A DNA stretch of 64,000 bases from Diphasiastrum complanatum (GCA_029204225.1 CM055098.1:11155052-11219051), one strand, 5' to 3'; numbered from the stretch's first letter, positions 12,098-23,965 are shown. Notes: a model not told the origin generated them from the sequence alone. A program made the numbers and translations.

Positions 12098-12172
12098 GAA
12101 TGCAAGATGTATAAGGCCCATGAGCCCTAACAAAAATCTCCTTGTATCCATTCTATACTGCCAAAGGCCTCT
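11951..12172. repeat. Repeat F (copy 1) with a (TC)n core
   Basis: Shared, in inverted orientation, with 63430-63636: the block next to the microsatellite (ttctagaatgcaag on one side, gactatatctattcaatcc on the other) is nearly identical in both. In between lies (TC)n at 12026-12096. One copy abuts the truncated RT of element E. The family is unclassified; it could be an LTR or a MITE that has a microsatellite inside it. Confidence 0.65.
12026..12096 (+). repeat. (TC)n microsatellite, ~71 bp
   Basis: Uninterrupted TC dinucleotides inside repeat F; the copy at 63.5 kb has (AG)n at the same place followed by GGGA repeats. Confidence 0.95.
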
Positions 12173-15100
12173 CCCAGATACACGATCTCAAATTGTTTCG
12201 AGATGTCTATTTTCACTTCAGCAATCAGCCTCTCACTCTTGCAGAGTATCAGAGTGTCGTCCACATACACAGCCACAATGATGATCTTTCCATCAGTTAT
12301 TCTCACATACACATTGAAATCAGCCATTAGTGGCTTAATCCCAAGGATTTCAAGGCTTGATCTTTCTTTTTGTACCACTGTTGAGCTGCCTGCTTCAGAG
12401 CATAGATACTCCTATGCATTCTGCATGCATAATCAGGAAGTGAATTCAAGACATAACCTAGGGGTTGATCCATGTAGACCTCTTTGTCTAACTCACCATG
12501 CAAAAAGGATGTCTTCTCATCCACAATGTAGATCTTGAGGTCATAAGCAGCTGCATATCCAAATAACAAACGTAGGGACAAATGCTTCACGACAGGAGAG
12601 AAGGTTTCAGGATAATCAATACCATATCTCTGAGAGAATCCCTTCGCTACCAAGCTTGCCTTGTATTTCAAAACATCACCATCTGGCCCATACTTGAGCT
12701 TGTAACCCATTTGCATTTGACAGCCTTTTGCTTATCTGGTAATGGCCCTAACATCCATACTTGGTTCTTCCTCGTGGATTCCATCGCTTCATTCATGGCT
12801 TGGATCCATTTGTCCTTCTTTGGACATTCAATTGCCACCTCAAATGTATGTGTGGTTCGTCACTGAATCCACAGAATTCTTCTGATGTGGAAGCTAAGCT
12901 GCCTAGCACATATCTTGTTGGAGCTCTTCGTTGTCTTGTTGACCTTCTAGGAGATCCTCCTGGGACAACAAGTCTTTTTCTTTGTCTACTCTGCTAGGTC
13001 CGAAACCATCTTGGTTTACAGACACTGTAGTAGAAGGCTGCCTCTCGAATTTTTCGTCTTCTGATTCATCACTTGAATGCAAAGCGACTCAAAAATCTTC
13101 GTTTAGATATAACAAGATATATAATTTAATGGCAAATTACTTGTTAACAATAGTAATAATCATGTAAAACAAATTATTTAGATTCAAATAAGCTTTAAAA
13201 TTTCCATGCTTTCCCAATTTATATGATAAAAAACTCAGCAAACACTATATCTTATCTCTTCTCTATTGTGTGGAACTCTAGACAATGACACAACATCAAA
13301 GCCATGAGAATGGATCATGATCTCCTTGCATTCATGTTACACAATCTCTGTATTTGACAACACCTGTAGCTTGTCTATTTTTGCATGAGTTCGTTTGTCA
13401 ACAATTCTCATAGAAAAATCATTTGCATGAATAGCGACGACTAAGGCTTCATCTTGACATATTTTCTTATGTTCAGGCATAAGCTGCTAATTTAAATTGA
13501 GACATCCTGCTCTCATCGAATCTGACATCTCTCACTGTCTTCACAGTGTTTTTGTCTAGCATGTAGACTTTATACTATGACGAATTGTTTTCATAACCTA
13601 CAAGAAATCCCTGTTCAGCTTTCTCGTCAAGCTTCTTTCGAAGCTTATTAGGAATATGTGCATAAGCTGCACAGCCAAAGACTCTGATGTGAGATAGGTT
13701 GGGCTTTCTACCCCACCATAATTTGTGTGGTGTCATGTGAGGGACACCACACTTCCTTGTCCTATTCTAGATGTATGCTGCTGTAGCTACTGCTTCATCC
13801 CACAGTACCCTTGGAGCTTTCGAGTAGGCCATCATGCATCTAGCAGCTGTCATCAGGGTCCTATTCTTCCTCTCTGCAACACTGTTGTGTTGCGGTGTGT
13901 GGTTGTAGTTACCACGATCATTGCAGAAGTCAATGAAGCGATTTGAGATGTATTCGCCACCCCGATCTATCCTGATATGCTTCATTTTGTTGCCAGTGCA
14001 TCTCTCTGCCCAATTCACATACTCTATGAATTTATCAAGTGCTTCTGACTTATTTTGAATGATATACACTCTGGCAAATTTACTATAATCATCAATGAAG
14101 GTTATGTAATATTTTGAGCCTCCTAATGAGATCACATTGAAAGGCTTACAGATGTCGGAATGCACTAGCTTCAGAATCTCAGTCGTTCTGTTGGAGTCTT
14201 TGACAAATGGAGTGTGAGACATCTTACCCTTTAGACATGCATTACAAGTGGTCGAACTGTTCACATTCGAGATGCTGATCTCTATTATTGCTCCATGATG
14301 GCTTGCTTGGTAAAGTGCCATTGAGTTCATGTGGCATAGTCTCCTATGCCACATAGTGTCTGGCAAATCATCATGAGTCTGATGCACTTGATCTGCAGGC
14401 ATGCATATCTTCAGGTGATATAGATTACCTTTTTTTCTACCTTGAGTGATCAGAGTATTGGTGTTGGCATCAATAACATTGCATGCTTCATAAAAAAATG
14501 TCACATGCATCCCTACACCAGTTATCCTTGCCATAGAAAACAAGTTTTGCTATAGTGTAGGCGCGAACAAAACATCTCGAGTCATCTGTCTCTGCCATTC
14601 GTGTTGAGCCAGAGTGAACCAATACTGTTCATGTGATGTTTGGATCCATCTCCAAGAACAATGACTCTGGAAGGATCTGCACTTTGGAAATCAGACATAA
14701 TTTGTCTTGATGTCACAAAGTGTGAGGTAGCTCTTGAATCTAGGATCACCTCTTGTGTGTCAGGCGTTGACGCTGCACACACATTTGCACAAATATAGAC
14801 AGTCGAACAATTTTTGTTCAATCTCTCTTCGCCCATTTTCGAGCTCTTAGGCTTCTCAACATAGGACGATTGTTATTGTTCTCCTGTTTTGTGCTGATTT
14901 GTTCCTTGTGTTCAAGCAACAATCCATGACTGCATAACCCTTTTTGTGACAGTGGATACATTCAATTTTTGGATTGAGCCAGCATGTATCAATTGTGTGC
15001 CCATCTCGTCTGCATCTCACGCAAGTCTTCTTTTCTCCACCTTGCTATTTCGACCTCCCTTTGTTCTTCCACTTGCCTTTGCTTGTCCCCTCTGCTTGCT

Positions 15101-15615
15101 GGTCACGATCCTACTTGTTGGTCACAATCCTGCCTTTGATCCTACCTTTGATCTTTCACGGGCAGGTCTGGTTGTCTGGAAAGATCTGGGTAAGGCTCTC
15201 AACAGGTAAGTGAGCTGCTTCTCAGCTGACACTGCATTTTTCACTCTAGAATTGTGTAGTGACAGGAATAGATCTTTTATTTTTCTTACAAAAGAAGTGA
15301 GATCTTTGTTGTCCCACTGCAGGTTGGTCAGCTGATCTTCCAGCATCATTATTTGACTTCGTGATTTCGTTTGAAATCTTGTGAGTAGTGTATCCCACAT
15401 CTCCTTTGCCTTGGAGAGTGTAGCCAGGTCAAGTGTGAGACTATCCTTGATAGATGATGATAGCAAGGCTGGCATCTCCTCTATGCCATCCACCCAGGGG
15501 AATAAACCTTATCCTTTAGTATCAGCGATGTCTTAACTTTCCATGCTAGAAAGTTAGATCCTAACAAATCAAGAACAGTACAGATTTTGGATTGTATATT
15601 GCTGATAGAAGCCAT
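12173..15615 (-). pseudogene. Copia family E gag-pol, truncated after RT palm, broken
   Basis: Minus-strand Ty1/copia gag-pol from ATG at 15615 (MASISNIQ). Gag capsid lies at 15122-15493 (LTNLQWDNKDLTSFVRKIK) and a zinc-knuckle region near 14.9-15.0 kb. Protease is at about 14700 with active site DSRATSHF instead of DSG. Integrase occupies 13500-14543 (HRRLCHMNSM, HSDIC, RIDRGGEY, VAERKNRT). RT is at 12127-12716 (KASLVAKGFSQRYGIDYPETF, YVDDTLIL). Coding stops after YLGEA at 12173 where repeat F begins, so RNase H and the 3' LTR are missing. About 400 bp of unrelated AT-rich DNA (about 13090-13500) is inserted between integrase and RT. Multiple frameshifts. It is related to family D. Confidence 0.88.
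13090..13500. repeat. Insertion inside element E, partly shared with 63.13 kb
   Basis: Non-coding AT-rich sequence separating integrase C-terminus from RT in element E. Its right part (about 13446-13505, including ggcataagctgctaatttaa) is nearly identical to 63131-63190 in the same orientation, so a dispersed repeat is involved. Ends and class were not resolved. Confidence 0.55.
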
Positions 15616-15716
15616 TGCTTCTGAATTCGTGTTCACTTATTGATGGTTGATTGTTTGAATGCTTTAGCCTCCTGGATCTGATAGCCTTTCGGCTATGTCA
15701 GATTATGACAGCGTAG

Positions 15717-15728
15717 GCTTTGATACCA
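15717..15728 (-). promoter_or_regulatory. Primer-binding site of element E
   Basis: Reverse complement TGGTATCAAAGC, one base different from the tRNA-iMet PBS of families A, B and D, one nucleotide inside the 5' LTR end. Two small hairpins (atagcc/ggctat and gtca/tgac) lie just downstream. Confidence 0.8.
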
Positions 15729-15729
15729 C

Positions 15730-16957
15730 TGACATGAAAAATAATACCGAAAAATGCACTCAAAAAAATGCAAAATTATAGCTATAACTCTGGTGACAAA
15801 CTGACAAAATTAAATCACAACGATTCGCGAAACTTTTCATGACACTCAAATTATTTCTGTTCGAGTTGGATGAATCAGGCTATGTAATACAACAAGATGA
15901 AACGAGATGAATTCTCAATGAAAACGAACGAAACAAAGAGAAACGAGCTCTGACATTGATTCATGTTGGAAGCACAGATCGCGAAACAAAATGAAATGAA
16001 GTGAAATAATTTGCGACAAGATCAATCACTCTCTGTAACGAGACGAGATGAGCCAAAATGAAACAAGACGAAACGAAATGAAACGAAACCTATGTGAGAT
16101 CTGTAATTGATTTACCCTTGTAGCCAAGTGATCATGAAGCGAAGCAAAGCAAATCACGAAGCGATAGAATTCGCGAACGCAATTAGTTCGTCAAGAATTC
16201 AGATGTGATCGCTGGTCATTGTCGGCTATATCACTCTTACAATCCTTCAGAGAGTAGTCAGAAATAGCTGATCTGCGTTAACAAAATAATATAGCATTCA
16301 ACAATATCAAAGCAAGGTGCAAAATTAAATGAACAGGCGAATCAAACACACGAATAGTAGCAGGAAAAATAAATTCGAGATCATACAATCATCTAGAATA
16401 ATAATGTGCACAACAGCTACAAAATCATCTATTGATTTTTTTGATTCTTCAAGCATTGCATGTCCACGTAGTACGTTGGCGTGAGAGAAATACAGTTATC
16501 TCACAAATTTGAGTCTCGCTTACTCGGGGACCTTGGATCTACTGATCCTATTACAAAAATTATCTCGCACGCAGGCGAATTCATATTCTGTATATTTCGT
16601 CTTCTTACGTCTTGTCTTTCTTACTAGCATTAGACATACTGTATTATGCATCAAACAAGAGGTCTATAGTTCACGAACAATTTTGTGTCAGTTCTTGTAA
16701 CTTACAGACTAGAAAGATTAAGCATCTACAACTAATTTGCAAATTACAAGAGTGGCATATTAGCCACAATCTAGAACAATTATGATGATGTCATGTTATC
16801 AGATCATATATCTATATCCCATGGTACTAGGCTGATCTTCTTGGTTGTTCATGGAGCATGACTGATTTCGTGTCATGTCATGTCGTGCCATCTTTTGTCA
16901 AAGGTTCAGAACTGAAAGCTAGCAAAGCTTTGGCATTAGAAACAAAATGTTTCTTCA
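15730..16957 (-). mobile_element. Copia family E 5' LTR, complete (~1.23 kb)
   Basis: On the minus strand it begins TGAAGAAACATTTTG at 16957 and ends TTTTTCATGTCA at 15730, one base before the PBS. The left boundary is set by the PBS; the right boundary is set by where family D RT sequence resumes (16958) and by the identical terminus of the partial copy at 49.44-49.89 kb. It contains several TCGCGAA motifs (15823, 15968 and 16168 regions) and a long block of GAAACGA/GAAATGA-like repeats around 15890-16090. It is inserted in the family D copy D4; the matching 3' side is lost. Confidence 0.85.
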
Positions 16958-17970
16958 TCAAGCATGTCCAAAATGAAATGATCATTCTAGCTGTCTATGT
17001 TGATGACACGCTTATCTTCTCAAGGAGAGATAAGTTAATTTTAGATGTCAAAAGAGACATTTATGAAATATTTGAGATTGTTGACCTAGGAGAAGATAAA
17101 ATCTATCTAGGCTTGCAGATTGAAAGAGACTTTGAAGGTGGTAAGTTGTATCTTCACCAACAAAAGTACACTCAAAACATCCCTGAAGACTTTAACATAC
17201 TCGAATACAAAGGTGTCCGTAATCCCATGATACCTGGAACAATACTAAGCAAGGCAGATTGTCCGCAGACTCGCGAGGAAGAGAAGTGAATGGCCAAAAC
17301 ACCCTATCGTAGGCTGCTTGGATCATTGTTATATGTAGTAGACAACACCAGACCTGATATAGCATTTCAAGTTGAGCCAATATAATCAGAACCCATGATC
17401 GTTGCATTGGAAGTTGGCGAAAAGAGTACTACAATATCTCTAGGAAACGAAAGTCTATGGACTATGTTATTTGAAGGAAGCTGGATTTCACATCGAATCT
17501 TATAGTGACAGAAGATGCCTCCACGAAGGATGATAGCAAGAGTATTTAAGGGGGTTGTACTCTAGTATCTAACGTAGCGATTCTCTGGATAAGCAAGAAG
17601 CAAACAACAGTAGCTCAATCTTCCTATGAAGCGGAATATGTAGCAACAGCCAAGATGGCAATGAGCTGATCTGGATCAAACAAATGTTGGAAGGACTTGA
17701 TGAATCTATTTCTGAATCTTATGTCTTGTTAATGGATAACACTTCAGCAATCTATCTTATGAAAGGTCCTATATTTCATTAAAAAATGAAGCATATAGCT
17801 ATCAAGTATCATGTAATTTGGGACTTAGTTGAGAAGAAGATATTGAAGATAGTCTTCATACCCACAGAGGAAATGATAGCTGATATCTTTACGAAGCCAC
17901 TCAGTAAAGCTTTGTTCGAGAAGCATCGAAGAAGATTGGGGTTAATCCAACTGCCCACTTTGAGAGGGAG
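16958..17970 (+). pseudogene. Copia family D RT-RNase H fragment (copy D4)
   Basis: Starts inside RT at IKHVQNEMIILAVYVDDTL, exactly where the E LTR ends. It continues through LGLQIERDF and YLHQQKYTQ to RNase H and the C-terminal ADIFTKPLSKALFEKH motif (about 17877-17930). Stops and frameshifts occur near 17290, 17380 and 17780. The upstream gag-PR-IN part of this copy is not in the window next to it; it was separated when E inserted and then lost its other half. A polypurine tract (tgagagggag, 17961-17970) precedes the 3' LTR. Confidence 0.88.
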
Positions 17971-18813
17971 TTGTAGAACACCTGATCAGACAGATCTTGA
18001 TTCTACTAACAAAGTGCGCAATTTACTTGACTCGCGAACTCAAAACATTTCTATTCGTGATCAACCTCGAAGGATTCATTATATTTTATCTTGCTTGATA
18101 CTTGAATTCACGAAATATTGACAAAATAGTTTCTTGTAGAAGCTCGTGGTTTCTTGTTGAAGCTCAAAAGATTTGCGAATAGAATCTTGTCACAAAATAT
18201 TTTGTTTCTTGTTCAAAGCTCACCTGTCACAAAATGGTCACAAAAAATTCACAAATTATTCTGGATTTTTCTTCAAGCTCAAAATTGTCATCTATCGCGA
18301 ACAATCTGCGAAATATGAAACTATAATGAAGAGACAGATTGTTGCAAAATATTCGCGAACAGAAATTATTCAACCCTAGAAATAGAGCATCTATTTGAAT
18401 ATCAACCATCGTAAACAGTTAGATCTACTGTTATAGAATTAAAAGGCCAAAGACCTATCCTGTAACAATATAAATACATGTGCACTACTATTGTAAAACA
18501 ACTCAAATTGAAGAGACTCTCATACTCATTCAATCATAGACACAACAGCGAGATAAGACAATAAGAGATGTATACTGATTCAGATTCAGAATTATAAATT
18601 CATTTTTGATCAATAGTTTCTGTTTGTCTAAAATTTTCTTAAATTGTCTCTTAATTTCGCATATTATTTCTGCACGCTAATTCGACCAAGGCAAATGTTG
18701 TTCTATTAGTACAAAGACCATAAATAGACCCGATTCAATACATTGATATTAGTTTGACTTATTCAAACTTTCATCATGTTCTCTGTGGAAGAATAATTAC
18801 TATTTTTCCTAGA
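17971..18813 (+). mobile_element. Copia family D 3' LTR (D4), ~843 bp
   Basis: Begins TTGTAGAACACC right after the polypurine tract and ends near TTTTTCCTAGAG. The family ends elsewhere are (T)TGTAG...CTACA(A) or TATAG...CTATA. Rich in TCGCGAA/TTCGCGAAC motifs. The segment around 18447-18485 (aaaggccaaagacctatcctgtaacaat region) preserves the uninterrupted version of the site where copia A2 inserted into another family D LTR at 52.18 kb. Confidence 0.88.
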
Positions 18814-18959
18814 GAGTCATTATTTGTGCGGCCGAAAGTCGGTTCTTCGGTGAGTTCTGATTTGTAAAGCACTTTGTATTGCTAAAAAACATGATTGCAT
18901 GCACCCTTATCAAGTATGTATTTGGCGGTCTTCATGATTGGAGAGAATATTATGTTGTT

Positions 18960-20206
18960 CTTGACTGTTGTTGCACTTGTATTGTGTAGGATGATGACTC
19001 GCACTCACATGACTATCAGAGAATTTAACTAGATATTGTCATGCAGTTTGCAAGATTCAGATGTGCAAGAGAGCCACCACTTCCCTCGCATGCACTACCC
19101 ATGGACTTGCATGAAGATATGTCCCAAGGTGACACAATGCACAAGGATGTGCCATTCACAATGCATGATCACAAGGGGGACATGGATGACATGATGGATG
19201 CATTCTTCACGAACCCACCCAAGGCCACATTGACAAGGGAAGAAGAGATGCTGCGTAGCTTGGCATCCACTCCTTTGTACGTGGGTCGACATATGTCAAA
19301 GTTGCGAGCTTGTTTGTTACTTTTGAACTTGCAAACTAAGTACGGGTGGTCGGATGCGAGCGTCACAGAGTTGTTTGGGTAAGCTTGCTAGCTTCTTGTG
19401 TGTTATAGACAAACTGATCTTATCTCATTTTATTTTTTCATGCATTGTGAGAAACTATATATAACTAATTACATAAATATATATTTTGTTGTAGTTTTCT
19501 CAGAAAAAATATTGCCTCCAAATAACACCATGGAGGCATCTTGACAAGAAGCCAATAAAATGGTATCTACGGTCGACATGGATTACAAGAGTCTTCATGC
19601 ACGTCCCAATGATTGCATCTTATATCGAGATGAGTTTGAGGAGGCAAGCACATGTCCACATTGTGGGAAACACTGCTACAGGCAAGATTTACAAGGAGGG
19701 ACCATATCCACCAAGGTGGTATGACATTTTCCCGTCATACCCAAGATACGCCACATGTTTAAGTGTAATTCCATTGCAGAGCTAATAACATGGCATTCGA
19801 CATCAGATGATGCTATGAGGATCCCTATCGATTGTGCAGCATGGAAGCATGTGGATGCTACTTGGCATGAGTTTAGGGATGAGCCTCGCCATTTGCATTT
19901 GGAGTTGGCGATGGATGGTGTGAATCCTTTTGGTTTGTGCTCCACATCATGCTCCACTTGGCCGGTTGTACTTGTAAATTACAACATCCCCCCTTGGCTA
20001 AGAATCAAGAAGGAAAAACTAATGCTTGTCCTTCTTATCCCAGAAAATACAAGGCAAAAAATATGGACGTGTATATGGCTCCCTTGATGGATGAGCTAAA
20101 GATTCTATGGCAAGGAGTGCAAGTGAGCGATATATCAAGACCACTAAGACAAAGAGATTTTGTGGTAAAGAGGATCTTGATGTGAATGATGCATGACTTT
20201 CTTGGA
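18960..20206 (+). pseudogene. CACTA (En/Spm) transposase Tnp2, N-terminal half, broken
   Basis: Plus-strand Tnp2 N-terminal half in family order. Acidic N-terminal region at 19041-19200; TPLYVGRHMSKLRACLLLLN (19270-19330); after a putative intron, DYKSLHARPNDCILYRDEFE (about 19580-19640). Then STCPHCGKHCY, TWHSTSDDAMRIPIDCAAWK, DEPRHLHLELAMDGVNPFG, CSTWPVVLVNYNIPPWL, PLMDELKILWQGVQVSDIS and finally MMHDFLGY at 20180-20206. In intact Tnp2 the next block is the ACPxC motif, which is found at 5.4 kb on the minus strand. The reading frame shifts several times. Immediately right of it the family B gag begins on the opposite strand. Confidence 0.85.
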
Positions 20207-21045
20207 TATTGATTCTTCTTCTTGAAGCAATTGGTGGCATAATGACCTTTCTTGCCATAGTAAAAGCACTTGATCTTTTTCTTCTTGAGCTTGGATGATG
20301 AAGCATTAGAGGAATCATCTTCCTCCTCATCTTCATCTTTGGATTTGACTTTGTCCTCGCTTGAGGATTGTTGATGTTGGTTCTTGCTCCTCCCTTTGGG
20401 CTTATCCTTGGCAAAGAGAGCTTTGCCGTCATTATGAGTGAGAGAAAGCTTGTCCATCCTCAAGAGCTTTTACTCTTGTCTTGATTCTTCCAAAATTAGC
20501 ACACTTTGGAGAGCCTCCAAACTTGGTAGCTCCTTCTTAATGGTATAGGATTGGACAAGGTTATCAAATTCGCTTCTCAAGCCATTGAGAATGACTTGAA
20601 CTAGCTCATTTTGATTGATGGAATCACCGATACAAGCAAGTTCTCTATGAATATCTTTTACTCTCAAAACATAACTAGATGCACTCTCATCACTCTTTTG
20701 GCTACTTTGAAAGATTTGATTCCTAAGAGTGAGAAGCCTAGAGGCATTCTTAGCCTCATAGATAGTCTTGAGGCAATCCCAAGCTTCTTTGGCCGTTGTA
20801 CAAGTACCTATTTCCCTCGATATCTCATCAGAGACATTCATCTTAATGTAGTGGAGAGCCATCCTAGCTCTCTTTTTGTATTTTTGAACCTCTTGAAGAA
20901 CTTGTGGTTCTTCTTCAAGGACAAGAACTATGTCCACCACGTCTTGAAGGATCAAGATGGACTCCATCCTCATTTTCCAAATTGAATAGTTTGAAGTGGA
21001 CAATCTTTCACTTGGTTCCAACAAGGATGAACCCATTGAAGACAT
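20207..21045 (-). pseudogene. Copia family B gag (copy B3, the probable other half of B1)
   Basis: ATG at 21045 gives MSSMGSSLLEPSERLSTSNY, a copia Gag (DUF4219/UBN2-type capsid: WKMRMESIL, LRNQIFQSSQKSDESASSYV, NQNELVQVILNGLRSEFDN). A TAA follows ILEESRQE at about 20473. The frame reopens with KLLRMDKLSLTHNDGKALFA and the zinc knuckle CFYYGKKGHYATNC (second Cys changed to Tyr). Homology ends abruptly at KKKNQ, about 20207. Copy B2 carries the same TAA at the same place, so this stop predates both copies. The missing pol matches the piece at 5.5-8.6 kb. Confidence 0.9.
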
Positions 21046-21788
21046 TTGAATTGAAGAAAACTCAAATGATGAACAATAAATGTTGCTACACACTCTCAAT
21101 AGGATCCAATAATAGAGTACTATCTCCTTTTATGAAAGATCTTGCAACTATTGGTGAATTGATTCTCACTAGCTACACAAATCTCTCTAAAACAAGATTT
21201 ATTTCACATCAAATGATACAGTATAGGCAAAGTTAGGATCAAACACTCTTAGAACATGTGAAGTACACTAAGAAACCAAATTTGACTCAAATACAATGAT
21301 ATTGCATGAAACAAAATGGCTAAGATCTCAAAACAGTGCCTAGATCACAAATAGATGAGATTGGGAAGCATACAACTGTGATTTTGGATCAGCCAAGCAA
21401 TCTCTTGACCAAACCAAATGTGTCCACCCAGGTCTAGGTGCCCTACCTAACCCTCTTCAAAAGCTTATAACTTCGGATTGGCTCAACCAAATGGAATGAA
21501 ATTGAATCCATCAAAAACCAGACAAAAATAGCTTCAACACAAGCCATTAAGCAAGATAAATGGATCAAGCATGAGAGAGAACTTTCAAACTGAAATTGGA
21601 TGTTCCTCACACGTTTCTAAGCACTTAATTTCGTATAGTACCAGGTCAGACCCAATCAATGTCCTTTTGATCTCTTTTGATCCAAAATTGAACAAGATAG
21701 CTAGGAAAATGGGCCTTGACAATTTCTAGCTCAAGATTGATGAAAGTTTTCACTTAGATGGATCAAAATGCATGGTAACCTTAGGTAG
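21046..21788 (-). other. Family B leader (B3)
   Basis: Untranslated leader between PBS and gag, similar along its length to the B2 leader at 44580-45325. No other gene. Confidence 0.8.
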
Positions 21789-21800
21789 GCTCTGATACCA
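21789..21800 (-). promoter_or_regulatory. Primer-binding site of B3
   Basis: Reverse complement TGGTATCAGAGC, directly abutting the LTR end. This shows what the family B PBS looks like; the same spot in B2 (45326-45335) has been replaced. Confidence 0.9.
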
Positions 21801-21888
21801 TATTGAATTCACATGTGTGGATTGTCCACAACATGTACTTGTGATCTCCTAAGGTGTGTAGATGCACCAAGATCAAGACTAGATTGAG
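21801..21888 (-). mobile_element. Family B 5' LTR tip (B3, truncated)
   Basis: 88 bp matching the end of the family B LTR, truncated after gattgagttt, where Ty3/gypsy RNase H sequence starts. It differs from the B1 LTR by about 2 bases in this overlap and shares B1-specific variants. Confidence 0.85.
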
Positions 21889-23140
21889 TTTCTAGTTGAT
21901 TTTTTGTTTGGAGGCGGGATATATAGTCGGCATTTTGATGACCCTTGCCTCTTCTTAGTTCTACTTCATAATTATACTCATCTAATAATAATACCCATCT
22001 AGCTATTCTACCCAAAAGATCAGGTTTATTCACTAAATGTTTGAATGCATAATGATTTATGTGAAAAACAAAAGGGTATCCTAAAAGATAATGTCTAAAT
22101 TTCTTTACTGAATAAATCATCCCTAATGTTTTTTGCTCTGTAGCAGAATAATTCTTTTCTGATGCAGCGAGTTGCCTCCCTGCATAGTAAATTGGATAAT
22201 CTATATTTTGGTCATCTTTCTGACTAAGCACTACACCTATCGCAAAAGATGATGTGTCTACATATACATGGAACTTTTTAGCCCAATTTGGAGGTCTAAC
22301 CCCAGTGGCTTCTGCTAATGACTGTTTCAATTGATCAAAAGCTTGCTGATGGTCCTGTGTCCAATGGTAATCAACAGATTTTTTTAGTAAACTTGTTAAA
22401 GGAGTTACTATTATAGCATAATCTTTATTTATCCTCCGATAGTAACCTATATGTCCTAGAAAACCTCCAAGCTCTCTTAAATTGGTTGATTCTAATAATT
22501 CTAAAATCATCTTTATTTTTTTGATGTCGGCTTGTATACCATCCTTCAAAATTTTATGCCCTAAAAGGATGCCTTCCCTCATCCCAAAGTAACACATCTG
22601 GATGCAGTTTAAGAGATGTCTCTTGACATCTTCTCAATGTTTTTTCTAATGCATCTAAATGGTTTTTAGTTGATGAATAGACACAAAAGTCATCCATAAA
22701 AATTTCTAAAAACTTTCTTAAATTTTTTTGAAAATTATTTGTCATCATACGTTGGAATGTGGCAGGTGCATTACAAAGACCAAAGGGCATTCACGTATAT
22801 GCGTACGTCCCCCAATCAGTGGTGAAAGTAGTTTTGGATCTATCTTCCTCTTTTATAAAAACTTGGTTATAACCCGAGAATCCATCTAAAAAACTATAAC
22901 GTTATGTCTTGCTACCTGGTCAAGAATAGTATCTGTATACGGTAGAGGATGATAATCTTTTGCTGTGGCAGCATTTAGTTTCCTAAAATCCTGACAAAAT
23001 CTAATCTTGCTCGTCTTCTTCTTAGGTACTGTAACTATTGGTGACACCCACTCAGTGCTTAGAACAGGATATATAATACCCGCTCTAAGACATCTATCTA
23101 ATTCGTCTTTTACTAATAAGGAGTACTTTGGATTCAATTT
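21889..23140 (-). pseudogene. Ty3/gypsy RT-RNase H, broken
   Basis: Minus strand. RT begins at MNPKYSLLVKDELDRCLRAG (23137) with EWVSPIVTVPKK and RFCQDFRKLNA, then MPFGLCNAPATFQRMM and the catalytic FMDDFCVYSS (about 22680-22705). It is followed by the thumb (GHKILKDGIQ, FLGHIGYYRRINKDYA). RNase H runs from FHVYVDTSSFAIGVVLSQ through EKNYSATEQKTLGMIY to GHQNADYISRL, ending at about 21900. The order RT-RNase H and the motif set are those of Ty3/gypsy (Metaviridae-type), not copia. There are frameshifts between 22790 and 23000 and near 22590, and integrase is absent because sequence changes to the family B LTR tip. It is continuous with the protease and gag pieces to the right. Confidence 0.9.
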
Positions 23141-23559
23141 ATATTGCCGCTATCTAACAAGTAGATCTATTCTATATTCACCCCATTTAACTGGTATACA
23201 TATTAAATCATCCATCGACCAAGCAAACACATTTTGGTATTTTTGAAGAAGCAATATATACTTTTTACATTCTTGGTCCGATTGGTGTTTATATAGATTC
23301 AAAGTCTTACCTTATTAATTTCTATTTCTACATAGTCTGTTTTATCTACCATCCTCTCAGTCATACTTGCTCTAGTTCCACCCATAACTTCTCTCGACTC
23401 TGATGTTGGCGGTATGTCTACTTCCTCATCAACCTCATAGCATTCTATGAAATTGATCCATGATTCAGCAGGTCTAGCTAACTCCTCACCCCATCTCAAA
23501 AGGTGACCCCTATTGGACTGGCTGTGAGAATACCTAAAAAAAATATCTATTTGGTAGAC

Positions 23560-23965
23560 CAATTTATAATAGCATCTGCTTGATATGACAATGGTCTTCC
23601 AAATAATATCGAATAAGGTGGTGTATCTACTGGATTTATGACAAGGAAATTCATAACAAACGTCTATGTCTCTATAACTACGTTAATACCTTTTAGCTCG
23701 CCTACTGGTATACATTTAGTCGCATCTGCTAGAAGGATTTCGTGATAAGTGATAGGCTGTATCTGGTTTTCTAATCCTAATTCTTTAACCATTGTTTTCG
23801 TTACTAGGTTGATACTAGATCCTGAGTCTATTAGTATTCTATCTATGGTCTGATCTCCTATGATCACACTAATATCTGGAACTCCACAATCTCCTCTATC
23901 TACATATTCTACTCTATTACTATATGTAGTTATTCTTAATGTAACTACTTCCTCTTCCTTTCTCA
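23560..23965 (-). pseudogene. Gypsy aspartic protease domain 2
   Basis: Retropepsin-like domain: IGDQTIDRILIDSGSSINLV with intact DSG (about 23815-23832), MVKELGLENQIQPITYHEIL, VGELKGINVVIE, a stop, then MNFLVINPV and SILFGRPLSYQADAIINW. It lies directly between another protease domain (24010-24651) and the RT, on the same strand. One stop and frameshifts make it inactive as read. Confidence 0.75.

Noticed and set aside
12582-13167. Several plus-strand frames opposite element E
   Set aside because: Antisense to copia RT/integrase; no independent support.
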